This document shows positions 44,417 through 57,140 of a DNA stretch of 64,000 bases, one piece after another (the stretch's first letter is position 1; every line of letters begins with the position of its first letter). The notes under the pieces were generated by a model. That model made no database searches, was not told the DNA's origin, and worked only from the letters and a program-made list of their open reading frames with translations. Source of the DNA: Sebastes aleutianus (taxonomy: Eukaryota; Chordata; Actinopteri; Perciformes; Sebastidae); the NCBI GenBank assembly GCA_916700875.1, contig CAKAKS010000294.1, positions 236,058-300,057 of the forward strand, given 5' to 3'. Made by a program: the position numbers and the translations under genes.

Positions 44417-44906
44417 AGGTCCCATATTGTAAAAAGTGAGATTTTCATGTCTTTTATGTTATATAGCATGATATATAAATACAGTTAAACTATCAAAACA
44501 CTCAATCCATGGAGAAATACACGCAGCCTGTATTCAGAAACTGCGTTTGAAACAAGCCGCTGGGATTTCTGTCCATTTGTGATGTCACAAATCTACAATA
44601 TTTAGACCATTTCACAGTTTTAAATGTAAACATACTAAATGTGTCCCAGTTTATTTCCTGTTGTAGTGTATGTGAATGGCATCAGCTGACAGGATGTAAA
44701 CATGGAACCAAGCTGTTTCCTAGCAACGCAATTCCATTGAAATGCGCTAAAACGGAGCGTTTCAGACAGAGCATGAATACAGGTATATTCAGAGAGACAG
44801 TATGAGAAAATGAATGTGTTTTTTAAACTTTAAAGCATGTAAACATGTCCGTAGTAGAAACCCAAAATACAAGCATGAACCTGAAAATGAGCATGATATG
44901 GGACCT
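44417..44906 (+). mobile_element. Family C TTAA MITE, copy 1
   Basis: 490 bp. Ends AGGTCCCATATTGT and, in complement, AGGTCCCATATCATG. Flanked by TTAA at 44413-44416 and 44907-44910. A common teleost MITE type (recalled). No coding capacity. Confidence 0.92.
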
Positions 44907-44910
44907 TTAA

Positions 44911-45735
44911 GATTATTTTGAAAATGTTTGATATGTTACGATTGGAAAAAGGACTTTTTACATCTCATGTGCGAACCACAGCTCACACAATGTTCACCTC
45001 CCCCTGGTGAAGTTCACATGTTGTCCATATCTCTCCATCCACCCTTTTTTATCCAAATTTAGCATTTCTCTTCCATTTCCTCTCCTGCAGTATATATCAG
45101 CAACTTAATGTCTGCTCCTGGTTCAGAAACACACAAGACTTTGCTTTCTTGTGGGATTCCAGGAGTTGTAATCACAGCCTTCCTATCGCTCAGTGTGTCG
45201 CCCCCCTGCGTGTGCTCAGCCGTGGAGATTGAGCTGAATGTGTGTCTGCGTCCAGTTGTGCCACATCTGCAATTCACTTCACAGTCAGTCTGAAACTCAG
45301 TAGTGGGGCTTAAGACCCTTTTAAAAAGTCTCATTGAAGCATGATCTCCCTACTCCAGTCGCGAAGTTGCTCTGGGGAAGAAAGTGAGATTAAAATGTCT
45401 CACTCCAGTCAGATTACATTGATTGATCTGCGTATTGTGTGGGTTTAGCAGGACGGCAGAAAGGCACTTGTCCTTCGCTCAGAGGGTTTGGAGCCAAATG
45501 GGTTTTATTTTTATGCCTGCCCCAATTTTGTTCGGCAACAGGTAGGTAGATTTAAGGGAAGTTTACTGGACAGCTTGTTTATCAGATGCAGAGGGGCGTG
45601 ACAAAGCGTTGGTTAATTTTCACCAAGCTGGGAGCCACCATGACCAAAAACACCGTGCTATGATTATTTAATTAATTAAGTTTAGAGTGTAGATCATTCT
45701 AGGGTCATTTCATCCTTTTTAGATAGATTATTTTA
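44911..45735. other. Unassigned DNA
   Basis: 'atcagatgcagaggggcgtg' plus 'acaaag' at 45585-45607 also occurs, slightly changed, at 42196-42222. No gene recognised. Confidence 0.35.
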
Positions 45736-45743
45736 TTTTAGAG

Positions 45744-46726
45744 CAGTGATTCTCAAAGTGGGGTCCGGGGATCCCTATAGGGGTCCGTGACACTTAGTTT
45801 GGGGTCCGCAAAATAATTTGCTATAAATATAAAATTGCACTGTACAAATAAAGAAGTTCATATCTACCTACAGATGTGCAAATCTACAGATGGGGATCAT
45901 TTGCACCAATAAAACAAGCTTGTGTCCATTACTCCCACCCTTTGGGCCCATAGAAACTGTGATATTATTGTGAAACACATTTTTAAGTTGAAGCACTTAC
46001 TGAAAGTCAGCTTTAGACCGGTGAGTTTAAATGTCTGGATTTATTAGGACTATGCCAGTCTTGCTACCATTCATTTTCTGAAATTTTTATGATCAATTAC
46101 TTGAAATATACAGTAGGCTATAAATGCTGTCAAGTTGTATCCAAATGCAATCACCACCCTGTTTAAAGGTCCCATATCGTGCTCATTTTCAGGTTCATAC
46201 TTGTATTTTGTGTTTCTACTAGAACATGTTTACATGCTGTAATGTTCAAAAAACACTTTATTTTCCTCATACTGTCTGCCTGAATATACCTGTATTTACC
46301 CTCTGTCTGAAATGCTCCGTTTTAGTGCATTTCAATGGAATTGCAACTGAATTGCGTTGCTAGGCAACAGTTTGGGTCCATGTTTACTTCCTGTCAGCTG
46401 ATGTTATTCACATACACTGCAACAGGAAATAAACTGGGACACATTTAGAATGTTTACGTTTAAAACCTGTAATGGTCTAAATATTGTATATTTGTGACAT
46501 CACAAATGGACAGAAATCCTAACGGATTGTTACAAACGCACAATTTCTGAATACGGGCTGTGTGTATTTCTTCGTATATTGAGCGTTTTGATAGTTTAAC
46601 AGTATTTATAAAGCACTTAAACCTGTTTTATAATATAAAAGACCTGAAAATCTCACTTTTTACAATATGGGCCATTAAAAAATTGGAAAATGTTCTCCCC
46701 TATGAGGGGTCCCTGGAGAACACCTG
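45744..46726. mobile_element. hAT/Charlie-like MITE with nested family C copy
   Basis: Left end CAGTGATTCTCAAAGTGGGG and right end 'ggggtccctggagaacacctg', inverted and typical of Charlie-type hAT elements (established). Flanked by a perfect 8-bp duplication ttttagag at 45736-45743 and 46727-46734. Without the nested 508-bp element and its extra TTAA, the host is about 471 bp. Confidence 0.9.
46167..46674 (-). mobile_element. Family C TTAA MITE, copy 2 (nested)
   Basis: Inverse orientation to 44417-44906. Flanked by TTAA at 46163-46166 and 46675-46678. Ends aggtcccatatcgtg and, in complement, tggcccatattgt. Inserted in the Charlie-like element. Confidence 0.92.
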
Positions 46727-46978
46727 TTTTAGAGATCCTGATTGAATGTGGAGGGTGCATGTCATTGCAGTGTTATCCTTCAGAACAATCTCTCTGCAAG
46801 CTTAAATGTCCACTTACTAGCTTTCAGAGTTCTCAACCACACCTAATGGTCTTCACTCAACACATTGATGGTTAAAGTGTTGAATCTAGACCCAACCATT
46901 ATTTAATTGTAACTTAACCCCAGTAAAATGTAAAAAATAACAAAATAGAACCTCATATCTAAACCTTCTCTGTCTTAA

Positions 46979-47480
46979 AGGTGCTAAATGTGACGTGGGA
47001 GCATTTCTATTGCCTCCACACGGCTCTCAACATGGTGACAACTGAGCCGGCGGCTCGTAGCTAACGGTGTTAACGGTGAAAACAACGGCAATCACTGCTG
47101 ACAGAGCTAACAGTGCTAACAGAGTCAACCTGAGGGGGAACCGGAGGTTGGGTGCTATACGCTTCCACAAAGACGCCGCCTGTCAGGACGACATTATCAG
47201 CTGTAACCGCCGTATGAGAGCAGTGGAGCAAGACGGCTGTGAGCAAACCAGTGCTTTTACATGCAGTAAAAGCATGAACGGACAGCTCAGCTGTGTCAAA
47301 AAAGCGTAGAAAAAGCTCGGATTACAACACACACAGAGAGAGAGAGACTTCATTCTCTGCTCAGGTAGACATTACTCCTCTATATCTTTACATGGACAAT
47401 AGTTGATGATACAGTATATTAATGCTGATATCATAGACTCAGGTAGACATTACTCCTCTTTATCTTTATATAAAGAGTTG
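46979..47480 (+). repeat. Family H repeat, copy 2
   Basis: Begins AGGTGCTAAATGTGACG after a TTAA at 46975-46978. Contains 'ctcaacatggtgacaactga' and 'gggggaaccggaggttgggt', shared with 36283-36490. No right terminus found. A 79-bp-offset duplication of 'ctcaggtagacattactcct' lies at 47360 and 47439. Confidence 0.5.
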
Positions 47481-47609
47481 TTTGATGCTGGTTTTTCAGC
47501 TGCTGAAGCTATTGAAGTGTAACTGCATTGTAATTCTTCTCAGCACCTGGCCTTTACCTTTCCCTCTCATGGGAACTGATAAATGCACCACTCATTGAAC
47601 CTTGAAGTG

Positions 47610-48100
47610 AATCATGCTGGGATTCACTCCAGACATCCCTGAACAAGCGGATGAGGCTATCCTCACCACGGCTAGACAACTGAAGAAAGGAAACAGAAAC
47701 ATCACCTGGATCTCTTCTGTTAAAGCCACAGGCTGGTGATTTTAATGTGTGAAGTATTTTTTTTGTTTTTTTCCACACGTACCAGATGAACATTATTTGA
47801 ATGCAACAGTGAACACAGACATGCTGTAGTTACCGATCTGGTGCATCCCGTCCTGCCCACAGTCTACCATTTGAAATGAATACTCACAGCAGCTCAATGA
47901 TGCACATCAGAGAGCACTTGTCATCAGAAGAGGGCTTCAGGAACATGACCGTGACTTCAGCTGACCCCCTCCAGATCTCAAACCTAATACAGCACCTTTA
48001 GAATGAGGTGGTACAGAACTGCAAGAAACTAAATGTTCAAACATGGACTAAAGTCCCTTTGAATGTATGCCTCAATAAATTCTGGCTGCTCTAGATGCAA
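47610..48100 (+). pseudogene. Tc1-like transposase C-terminal relic
   Basis: Near 47965-48030 the plus strand reads PDLKP and, one base out of frame, IQHL*NEVVQN, matching the Tc1-type catalytic block 'SPDLNPIEHLWNE'. It is followed by a tail ending 'ttctggctgctctagatgca' and 'aaggagg', typical of the 3' coding end of a common fish Tc1-like element (recalled). A stop and a frameshift make it dead. No terminal repeats were found. Confidence 0.45.
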
Positions 48101-48236
48101 AGGAGGACTCTAAACTAAAGTGCATTTCATTAAAAAAAAAATAAGTGTGCCAAATTTGATTTCTGCATGAAAAAAGTTTGACGATAAACCTAAACCTAAC
48201 CCTATCACCAGACAAGAACATATTGGATGATTCAGC

Positions 48237-49150
48237 TAGGGATGCACCGATAGCAGTATCGGGTATCGGGTCCGATACTGTGCTCATGTACTCATACTTG
48301 TACTCGCAAAACGGCACCAACGGCAAACAGCGTGGTGTTAACCTCTCGGTGACGCTGCTTGGTGATGGGTTGTGAGGACTGAGGAGGGGGGACGGAGATT
48401 GGCCAGATTCACATGTTGTTTGTTGTGATGACGTAATGAGGAAGTAGGTGTGCGAGCGGACCAGAGGGAAGGGATGGAGTTTGGGGACGTGAAGTTGTAA
48501 GTGAAGATACGGCCAGAGCCTCTGTGTGGAGGATGGCCTCTGCAGAGAAGTCCAGTTTGTTTGAGGATGTCCATGCAGTCCAGAAGCAGGTGGTTGTTGA
48601 AGCTATGGAGCTCTGAGGCGGAGTACAACGTACAGCATGGTTCGGCGGCGGAGCGCTAGCACAAGGCTAGCGTTAGCTTGAGACCAGGAGCCGGGTGTCC
48701 AGGGAAGGAGAAGCGATGTGGACTCCAGGAGTATCAGCGGGATAATCCACAGCATATCCAGCGTCAGCAACCAGCAGTCCGGTGGAGAGGAGAGGAAGCC
48801 GGGAGAGGCTACTGGTGGAACTCTGGTCTACCTGGTGCGGTGGTAGCTAGCGGCGAGGAGACCGGGACGGGAAGACCCCGGCAGGATAAGCAGGTGGGCT
48901 CGTGCTGGCAAGCGATCTACCAGTCAGAGACTGGAAGAATGACCACACCGGTAGCAAGGCGAAGACGTGATGCTGTGAATCCGCCCGGGAGTCCTGGAGC
49001 TAGCAAGAGTGGTGGAACTTGCAGGTAAAAGATCTGTAACGCCAGCGTAATCCAGATGAAATGCAAGACTAGCATGTAGCTGCAGGCTAGCAGTATAAAC
49101 AAACAAGTCAAGTTGTGGCGTGAAAAGTGTAGATTAAACAGCATAACTTT
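48237..49150 (+). mobile_element. hAT-like element, left part
   Basis: Left end TAGGGATGCACCGATAGCAG with 'tatcgggtatcgggtccgat' is a widespread fish hAT terminus (recalled). The matching right end was not found. Sequence 48600-49140 is GC-rich, with a plus-strand open frame (48678-49028) that shows no recognised domain. Confidence 0.5.
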
Positions 49151-49340
49151 AAGAACGAAAACGGATCAGAAGGTTCATTCCGACAATGGTGGATCACTTC
49201 TTACCGGGGTAGATTGCCATGGTAACTGATGCTGAACACCTGACCTGCTCCGGAGCAGGTTATGTTCCAGATAAGAGATCAACTCGTATAAAAGCACCGC
49301 CTACTGACCAATCAGAGCTCGGAGAGCAGATCGTATGATA
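49151..49340 (+). repeat. Family G repeat with 18-bp palindrome, copy 1
   Basis: Centred on the perfect palindrome ACCTGCTCCGGAGCAGGT (49243-49260). Flanks 'actgatgctgaacacctg' and 'aagagatcaactcgtataaa' are matched, inverted, at 56990-57120. Confidence 0.65.
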
Positions 49341-50204
49341 ATATGACATAAATATGAATAAGTTACAGTCATAATCAGACTAAAAACAACACAGTTTAAA
49401 CTGACAGATGCAGGAAGGACAGCTGGATTTACTCTGTGGGTGTTTACCACTTTGAATTATGTTTTTATATTTATTTATTTTTTACTTGCTCTCGAGTCCG
49501 TTTCACAACGCCGGAGATGGGACGCAGCTGAAAGAACGATCAAATAGTCAAACAGGCAACCTTTTTACTAAAGGGTATAATGAAGTGTAATATATTCATC
49601 CATTACACTTCTAATAGCTTTTTATACTATCACCGCCCCATCTAGACAACTATATCTGACTTTTGAGTATTCCGTTAAATGAATAAATCTGTTAATTTAC
49701 GCATTCACACATCGGCAATTTTCTTTTACCAGCTGTCCTTCCTGCATTTGGCAGCTTCAACTGTGTTACTTTTAGTCTGAATATTTGTTTAACCAGTTCA
49801 TATTTGTCTGATATTATAGTTTGCTCTTGGTTTGTATAATATGTCGCTCTGCTGACAGTAGACTTGTCCATGTCTGTGATTGGTCAGATGCTGCAGACAC
49901 ACCGCCCCGTTCATGTGAACGCGCTCGCAGCCAGACTGAGAAACCCTGGGTTGATTTACTGAGTTGATAACCAGCGTCGTAAGATACCCAGGGTGTGTTG
50001 AACTGGCTCCGTAGTACAGGCCTCAGGAGATTCCTTTAAGGCCCTACACAACCAACCTTCCACCCACACAGGTGTCTTCAATTAGACCTCTTCTCAGGTC
50101 TTCTCAGGGCATGTTTCCCTCAGTCCCTTTTTAGGTTTCTGTTTGGTCATGCCAGCATGCCGCTTGTTACATCGTGGGAATGACAGAAAGAAAAAAGAAA
50201 ACAG
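49341..50204. other. Unassigned DNA
   Basis: No gene recognised. 49895-50000 may belong to the family G element. Confidence 0.35.
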
Positions 50205-50208
50205 TTAA

Positions 50209-50983
50209 AGGGAATCTTTGTAAGAATCAGAAATTGCTTGTTAACAGCGACACCTGTGGCCGTTAAGTCAACGAAAGTCAGCGTCCTGTTGCTCGAGCTC
50301 GCGCTTGTGCTCGCTCTACATAGACATGAACGAGCATCGCTCAAAACAGTGAGGCGACACACGTCAGCTAAAACCACAATATCACTCTATATTTCAGCTG
50401 CAGGTCTCTCCATGAATCAATGCTGATCCTAGTGTTGGCTTTTCCTGCCTCAGCCTCCCGACCGCGGCTGGAGGGAACAGGTGAGACACCGGAGTTTTGG
50501 TCGGAGACGATAACGTTTCTCTCTGCGGAGCCCCGTCACTTCACAAGACACGGGAAACCTCTGTTGGTCTGGAGGAGCTGCAGCAGTTATTTCTGCACAA
50601 ACGTCCACTGTACATTCACTAGATATTCTCAGAGCTAAACTAACTCTTCTGCAGTGTGGAGTGTGCGCGCATGCACGTGAGAGTGGAGCGAAAGAGTGAG
50701 AACGAGCGCGGTGTGTGAGTGAAGGCAGGCAGGCAGAGGAGCAGAGGAGCAGAGTACAGCAGAGACTCCGGCCCTGGAGACCAAAGCTACGGTCTCCCCT
50801 GCGTCCTCCGACCGCGGCCAACACTGTTTAACAGACGGGCTTCACTAGATAGAACTTTGCGGTTTTGGTGCTTCTGTGTAGTTTGTGTTGGAGTCTGAGT
50901 CTGAACAGCGTAGCCACACGCGAGCGCGCATGGGACACCGACCCGCAATGATTTATACGTGTAAGAAGTTACAAACAGTCCCT
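50209..50983 (+). mobile_element. Family B TTAA element, copy 5
   Basis: 775 bp between TTAA at 50205-50208 and 50984-50987. Left end AGGGAATCTTTGTAAG, right end ttacaaacagtccct. Close to copy 2, with a ~25-bp internal loss near 50400. Confidence 0.92.
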
Positions 50984-50987
50984 TTAA

Positions 50988-52078
50988 ATGGAGTACAGGT
51001 ATGATTCGGTATCAGCAGCAGATGGTGGAGTGGTGGTTTACTTTAATTCCATGTGTTCACAGCTGTTGAGTGACGGCAGAGATACTACAGAACGCTGTAC
51101 TTAGCCACTACAAGCTGTGTGAAATGTGCGTTTATCAGTCTGTATTTTTTAGGATGCTGCTGGTACACACTACTGACACAAGTCATAGATTCAAGTCAGC
51201 ATAAGCAGCATGTGCCACATCCACCCAGCACAGACCGCCACCGAGCGCACCCACTAGAACATAGATTTTGATGAACTCATGTAAAGTGTGTCCTGCCACA
51301 TCAATATGATATCAATTCAAATGCACATGAGTAAACTTGATGTGTCTGACTGAGGGAGAAACAAGTCAACTCTCTTGTCATTTTCCACAGTGTAGCAGCT
51401 CAGCTGTGACTTCCAACGCGAGAGATTTGCATCTCATTAGTGGCCAGAAAACACAAGTTTGTCTTAGTGGAGATTTAAGAAAGGAGATTCTCACAGTCAC
51501 TTGGCCTACTAATGATTTTTAAAGACTCACGCTGGCTTGCTGTCCTTCATCCCGTCTTCTGCCTTTAAAAAGTTTCCTGCAGCCTAAAACGTCCCCAGGG
51601 TTGGGGTCAGTTGCAACATCGGACTTCTTCCTAATAGGAAATGTTGATATTGTCATTTTCAAAAAATCATCAATTCCACATTTTGGGAGTGAAATGAAAG
51701 GATTTATATCGATCTCAATCAGTCTGTGTGTTAAGTAGCGGGCCTGAGTCAGGCTGTGGTTAGCCCAGTTTAGCATGGAAGCAGGGCTGGCTGTTTCACA
51801 CTGATTAGAAATACACCTACCAACACCTCTGAAGCTCACTGATTAATCTTCTTTATTTAATCTGCACACAAACACAAATGTAAAAATTTGTGGATTTAGG
51901 GGGAGTTACTGTACGTGCTAGAAATATTTCTTGACAAACAGCAACTTCTCCGGGGCTTCTCTATAGCTGTAGCATGGGTTGCCAGGTACAGGTTTGGTCT
52001 CTGTACAGGCATAATGATACCAAATCTGGCAACCTCACTTTGATGTCAACACTTAGGGCAGCTGTGCACAGCACGGTC
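50988..52078. other. Unassigned DNA
   Basis: No gene or named repeat. Confidence 0.35.
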
Positions 52079-52305
52079 GCTGGCACATACCTGTAACTCC
52101 AGCACATACCTGTAACTCCAGCACATACCTGTAACTCCAGCACTAACAGTAACTCCAGCACATACCTGTAACTCCATCATTAACTGTAACTCTATCACTA
52201 ACAGTAACTCCATCACTAACTGTAACTCCAGCACTAACTGTAACTCAAGCACTCACTCTAACTCAAGCACTAACAGTAACTCCAGCACATACCTGTAACT
52301 GAGAG
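52079..52305. repeat. 18-19-bp minisatellite
   Basis: About 12 copies of 'ctgtaactccagcacatac' and shorter 'taactgtaactccatcac' variants. Confidence 0.93.
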
Positions 52306-52852
52306 GGACCACAAGCCATGAAGGTGGCATCATTGTCTGTGTTGTGGGATAAATGGACGTCAGGATGTAATCTATTGTCTCTTCACTACAGAGAATAAAC
52401 CCTAAATGAGTGAGTGAGTGACTGAGTGAGTGACTCCACTCTGACCGCTTTCACCTTTTTATGCTTCAAGTCAATTTTTCAACAAAACAGTAAAAAAAAA
52501 AGAAAAAACGAGGTACATAAGCAGCATTAAAACTACATGGGAACTAATTTCACAGTCGGTTACACACATACAGTACAGTATACCTTTAGAAAAACAGTGT
52601 GATGATGAAGCACACAAGAGCTTTGAGACAAGTCGTGTGTTCACAAGGCTTTGAAGAATTTAACAGTACGTTTGCAAATCTTATCCGTACGACTTATTTC
52701 ATGTTAATGTACACTTTATATGGTGGCACCGTACATATATAAAAAGTCATATACATACAGTTTGATTGTAAAAGTGCACTGAATGAAGGACTGAGTGGAC
52801 TGAGCTCATTTTAATATAGATGAATAGATTTGACCTCATCCATACATTGTAT

Positions 52853-52893
<41 letters not shown>

Positions 52894-53439
52894 GTGATGG
52901 TGCTCGGTGTGGGAGGGAATGTGAGCAGAGACAAAGAGTGAGTCTCTGCAGTAATTCTCTGCAGTGAATTAATATGATTGATTTGTTCTTCCCCATTTTC
53001 ATTATTTGTAATAAGGATCATCTTCATCGCATTATGGATTATTTGTCATCTGGCAGAGATTCTTCTAGAATGACAGAAGTCCTATTAGAAAAAGTTCTAC
53101 TTCTCTACTCTGAATGTCATTGTATTATTGATTTTTTTTCACCAGTGTGGTGGAGGTGGCATCAGGGTGGTGGTATCAGTCTGTCTGTCCATCCGTCCAT
53201 GGGTCCATCTTTACTGTCTTAAAGCAGCAACTACAGCTCATATTGACATGACATTGCTGATGGATGTTCACACAATAAATGATGATTCAGAGCATGTTTT
53301 TTGGTTGATTTGTTGTTTGTCTCGTGCTACCATCAGGTCCAGATTTCCACTTAAACCTGCAGTCAGTAATATTTCATTTTGTTTCCTCAGATTATGTCTG
53401 ACTATCCTGGAGTCCCTTTAGGATTTGAACTGGGTTTAT
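52306..53439. other. Unassigned DNA with (AT)n
   Basis: (AT)n at 52852-52889, A-run near 52491-52507, short (GTGA)-like run near 52408-52435. No gene. Confidence 0.45.
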
Positions 53440-53985
53440 TAACCCTTCCAAGGCCTGAGGTATTGTTTTCACCACTGTTGGTTTGTTGGTTTGTTTGTCT
53501 GTCTGTTAGCAGAATTACTCCAAAAGTCCGCGATGGATTTGAATGAAATTTTTTTGGAGGGGTGGGGTGTAGCACAGTGAACAATCCATTAGATTTTGGT
53601 GGCGATCCGGATCATGGTCCGGGTTCAGGAATTTTTTCAAAGATTCCGATCAGCCTGAGCATTAAGACCACAGGGTATTGATGATGCATGACCCCGCCTC
53701 CTTCCTTCTGAGAGCAGAGAGATACGTGTGCGGGAGCTGCTGTCCGTCCGCGGTGAGAAAGAAAAAAAGCGGTAGATGACGGGATGACAGACAACGTAGT
53801 GTAACGTTATACAGACATAACAAGGCTGCCGAATGAGAGAGAGATCCGCCGATACGTTACACGGAAACACACCGTGTTAATAATAAGACGACCACCTCAC
53901 GGTACTGCCAGCTGGGAGCTGTGATCTGTTTTTAAAGTAAGGCACCTTGGCGGAGGTCTGCACTCTCCAAGTGCCATTCTAGTTT
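53440..53985. repeat. Dispersed fish repeat
   Basis: Contains 'ctgttagcagaattactcca', 'ggatttgaatgaaattttt', 'ggcgatccggatcatggtcc' and ends 'ggcggaggtctgcactctcc'. These blocks form a common teleost DNA repeat (recalled). Ends not resolved. Confidence 0.55.
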
Positions 53986-54144
53986 TATGAATGTTCAGTT
54001 TGGGTTTTCCACATACTACTTGGATAAGGTCCAAACTTCAAACTTTTTTTTCTCGCCACAGCACCTGCTAGGCTCAACAATATTCTGTTTTTGTATAACT
54101 TTTGTTGGTAGGTAACCTTAAAGCACTGTATTACTTACTCTTGC

Positions 54145-54163
54145 TGTGTGTGTGTGTGTCTGT

Positions 54164-54227
<64 letters not shown>

Positions 54228-54235
54228 GTGCGTGC
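54145..54235. repeat. (TG)n microsatellite
   Basis: Long TG run with a few TC and GC interruptions. Confidence 0.97.
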
Positions 54236-54254
54236 CAGTGGGCAACTCTGTAAA

Positions 54255-54560
54255 GTGAAGCAAATTCTGAAGTGCCTTAAACCTGCATTCTCTCTACCAG
54301 CCAGCAGGGGGCGACTCCTCTGGTTGTATAGAAGTCTATGAGAAAATGAGCCTGAACATTGTTAACATGAGTTTATGGTCTCAATTGCTAGTTTCAGGTC
54401 TATATACAGCATGATGTTCATTTAGTAAATTATGGTGCCATTTAGAGTCAAATACCATAAAGCAGGGGATGCTTTAGGGCGGGGCTACCTGTCACTACCA
54501 CGGCGTTGTCCGGTCTGGGAGTTGTCCGTGTTGTCATGTTAGACCTTTAACCCTTTCACA
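54255..54560. repeat. Dispersed fish repeat
   Basis: Includes 'ccagcagggggcgactcctc', 'agaagtctatgagaaaatga', 'atgagtttatggtctcaatt' and 'ggatgctttagggcggggct', a very common teleost sequence (recalled). Confidence 0.55.
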
Positions 54561-55717
54561 GTGAGTTTTCACTTCATCAAAGTTAATTATAACATTTTTG
54601 GTCGCCTAAAATATTATTATATTATCTAATTTTATTATTAGTCGAGTGCACTTTTCTAGTAATTTGGTTCAGTGTGTACTAAACTTGTACATTTAGTAGT
54701 ACTAGTTATGTGTAGTACAACCTCATATAAATGGAGTTTCTACATGATTAAAACATTAATACAAGGAGAAAAGAGCACAAAAGTACAGTATATCAGAAGA
54801 TCAAAGAAAATATGTACTGAATAAGAACAAAATACATTAAGACACAAATAATTTATTTTAGTAGAATGCCTGACTAAAATGATGACACAATAAGTCTCTG
54901 ATCATCAGGTAGGCCATTCCATGCTTCAAGGGTAATGTAATGTAACCAATAATCCAGTCTACTCACAACAGAAGACATGTATGATTTTGCCAGATTCAGA
55001 TGAGATACAACGGCTCAAAATTTAAAGTATTTCTCAGATGAGAGTGATGCAACTACTGGGATTATCAAAGCTCAGGTCAGCATCCATACATTTATATTAG
55101 AATTTATTTGAGACGACCATGACTCCAAGTATCTACACACTAGTAGTGTTCACTTAGGGTGGAAAACAAAGGACTAAGGTAACTAAAAAAAGTACCTCTC
55201 CAAATGATTGCTCAGAGGTGGGAGGTGGAAGGAAACAGCTGATATAGTGAAACAAAGGAAACGAATATCCGGAGCCACAGTCTGAGCGGTGAGTCAGAGC
55301 GCAGCGTTTTTTCTGATGAACAGAAGCACAATCTGGATGGAAATTGGACGGACGCCTCCATCATCCGCTCTGTCTGACAGACAGCCTGCTGGCTCCAGCG
55401 CTCTCCTCTGGGATGTTGGGATGTGATTTAGCTTTTTTGACTCTTGGAGGATTTGTGTGGACACGACACCGCTGTCTCCGAGGCAGTGCAGCATCATAAT
55501 CTGTTTAGCAGAGAGTGACAGGAAGGATGGGAGAGAGGGCGATCTAGGGATAGCTTTGCATTTCTTTTCATGAGAGACACAAGAGGACTGTGGGGCTTTA
55601 CTGGAATCAGTGAACAGTAACATGATTATTTCACTATTTCACTATCCTCTTGCACACACTAATCACCAGCATGGATAAGTGATCAATGTGGTCATGACTT
55701 TATGTTGTCTTAAGCCT
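54561..55717. other. Unassigned DNA
   Basis: No gene or named repeat seen. Confidence 0.35.
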
Positions 55718-56615
55718 CAGACACACCAGGAACGTCAAGAGCGTGTGGCGGCTGCGTGGCGTGGTGGCTGCGTGATTCACGCGTCAGGTGTTCACACCAG
55801 CTGCATTTCAGCTGCGTATCAGCTTCATGTCTGCTGCTGCAGCTGCTGCTGTCAGCCCTTTCTTTCTACATAGTTTGCTTTTTAATGGCCATTTCATTTC
55901 ATTATAAATATAATTTATATTTATTTTAGACCGAGAAAGGTTAAGAAACCTGTGGTAATTTGTAAATAATAGTAATAATCCACAATTAAAACGCCGTACT
56001 ATATTCATTCATGGAGCTATCCAAGTCACTGCATGTTCTAGAACACTCTCAGGCACATATTTCAGAATAAAAGCCTTGTGTTAACAAATGAAGGAATTCT
56101 GTCTACAGAAAAAACGCTGGAGGGCTTTTATTTCGAAATTAAAGCAGGAAGTGTTGATTTAAACCCCACACTTTATCAATTCATGGAGCTCTCCAAGTCA
56201 CTGCATGTTCCAAAGCACTGACTGCTCATATTTCAGAATAAAAGCCTCATGTTAACAAATGCAGGAATTCTGTCCACAGAAAAAATGCTTGAGGGCTTTT
56301 ATTTTGAAATGAAAGCAGGAAGTGTTGGTTTAAAAATAAGTATTTACTTTTTTTCATCTCCGTAACATATTCTACAGATAGACATCAAATCTGTAGTAAT
56401 CTTGCTGTAGTAACCTTCACTGTCTGTTGCTGCTATGAAACGCGCGCGGCACGCATCAAAAATAGGTGAGACCTCTATTCTCTAGAAGAGACGCAGCTGC
56501 GACGTGCGTGTGACGCGGGCAGAGTGGCTGCTCTAACCTGTTAACACGGATGCCGAAATAAAAAACAACAGGTAACGCAGCCACCACGCACTCCTGACGT
56601 TCCTGGTGTGTCCAG
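55718..56615. mobile_element. Family J DNA transposon relic with inverted ends
   Basis: Left end CAGACACACCAGGAACGTCA and, in complement of the right end, CTGGACACACCAGGAACGTC followed by aggagtgcgt: an imperfect inverted repeat of roughly 25 bp. Inside are two tandem segments (56007-56163 and 56178-56333), offset by 171 bases and about 85-90% alike by eye. No target duplication was identified and no transposase is encoded. Confidence 0.7.
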
Positions 56616-56984
56616 ATAGTTTGGCTAGATATTTGGCAGTATACCTCTGATTAATTGATCAGTTGGTCCACCACTTTTATCCAGACTGAATTTCTCAACT
56701 TTTGTTGGATGGGCTGCTATAAAATTCACACATATTCATGGTCTCCTGAGGATGAATCCTAATGACATTGGGGATCCCCTTTATGTTTAGCGCCACCAGC
56801 AGGCGAAAGCTTTCAATTATTCTAAATCTCCTGGATGTGTTAGAACAAAAGTTTTTATGGTTCCCAGATGATGATCGCAGACACCTTTTGTGATTCCCTG
56901 CCTTTTCATCTCATGCCACTATGACGTTGAGATTTGGATGAGCCACACTAATGATGTGGCTCTAGGGATTGCGTAATATTACTT
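56616..56984. repeat. Dispersed repeat fragment
   Basis: 56735-56900 ('cctgaggatgaatcctaatg', 'ggggatcccctttatgttta') relates to the repeat at 19480-19560. The rest is unassigned. Confidence 0.4.
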
Positions 56985-57140
56985 TAGGATCCACACATCG
57001 AGCTCTGATTGGTCAGTAGGCTGTGCTTTTATACGAGTTGATCTCTTATCTGGAACTTAACCTGCTCCGGAGCAGGTCAGGTGTTCAGCATCAGTTACTA
57101 TGGTGATCTACCCCTGTAAGAAATTAACCACCGTCGTAGG
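56985..57140 (-). repeat. Family G repeat with 18-bp palindrome, copy 2
   Basis: Inverse of 49178-49320, again centred on ACCTGCTCCGGAGCAGGT (57060-57077). Confidence 0.65.

Noticed and set aside
48678..49028. 116-codon plus-strand frame as a host gene
   Set aside because: GC-rich, Arg/Gly-rich translation without a domain, located inside a likely hAT element; no supporting start or splice context.
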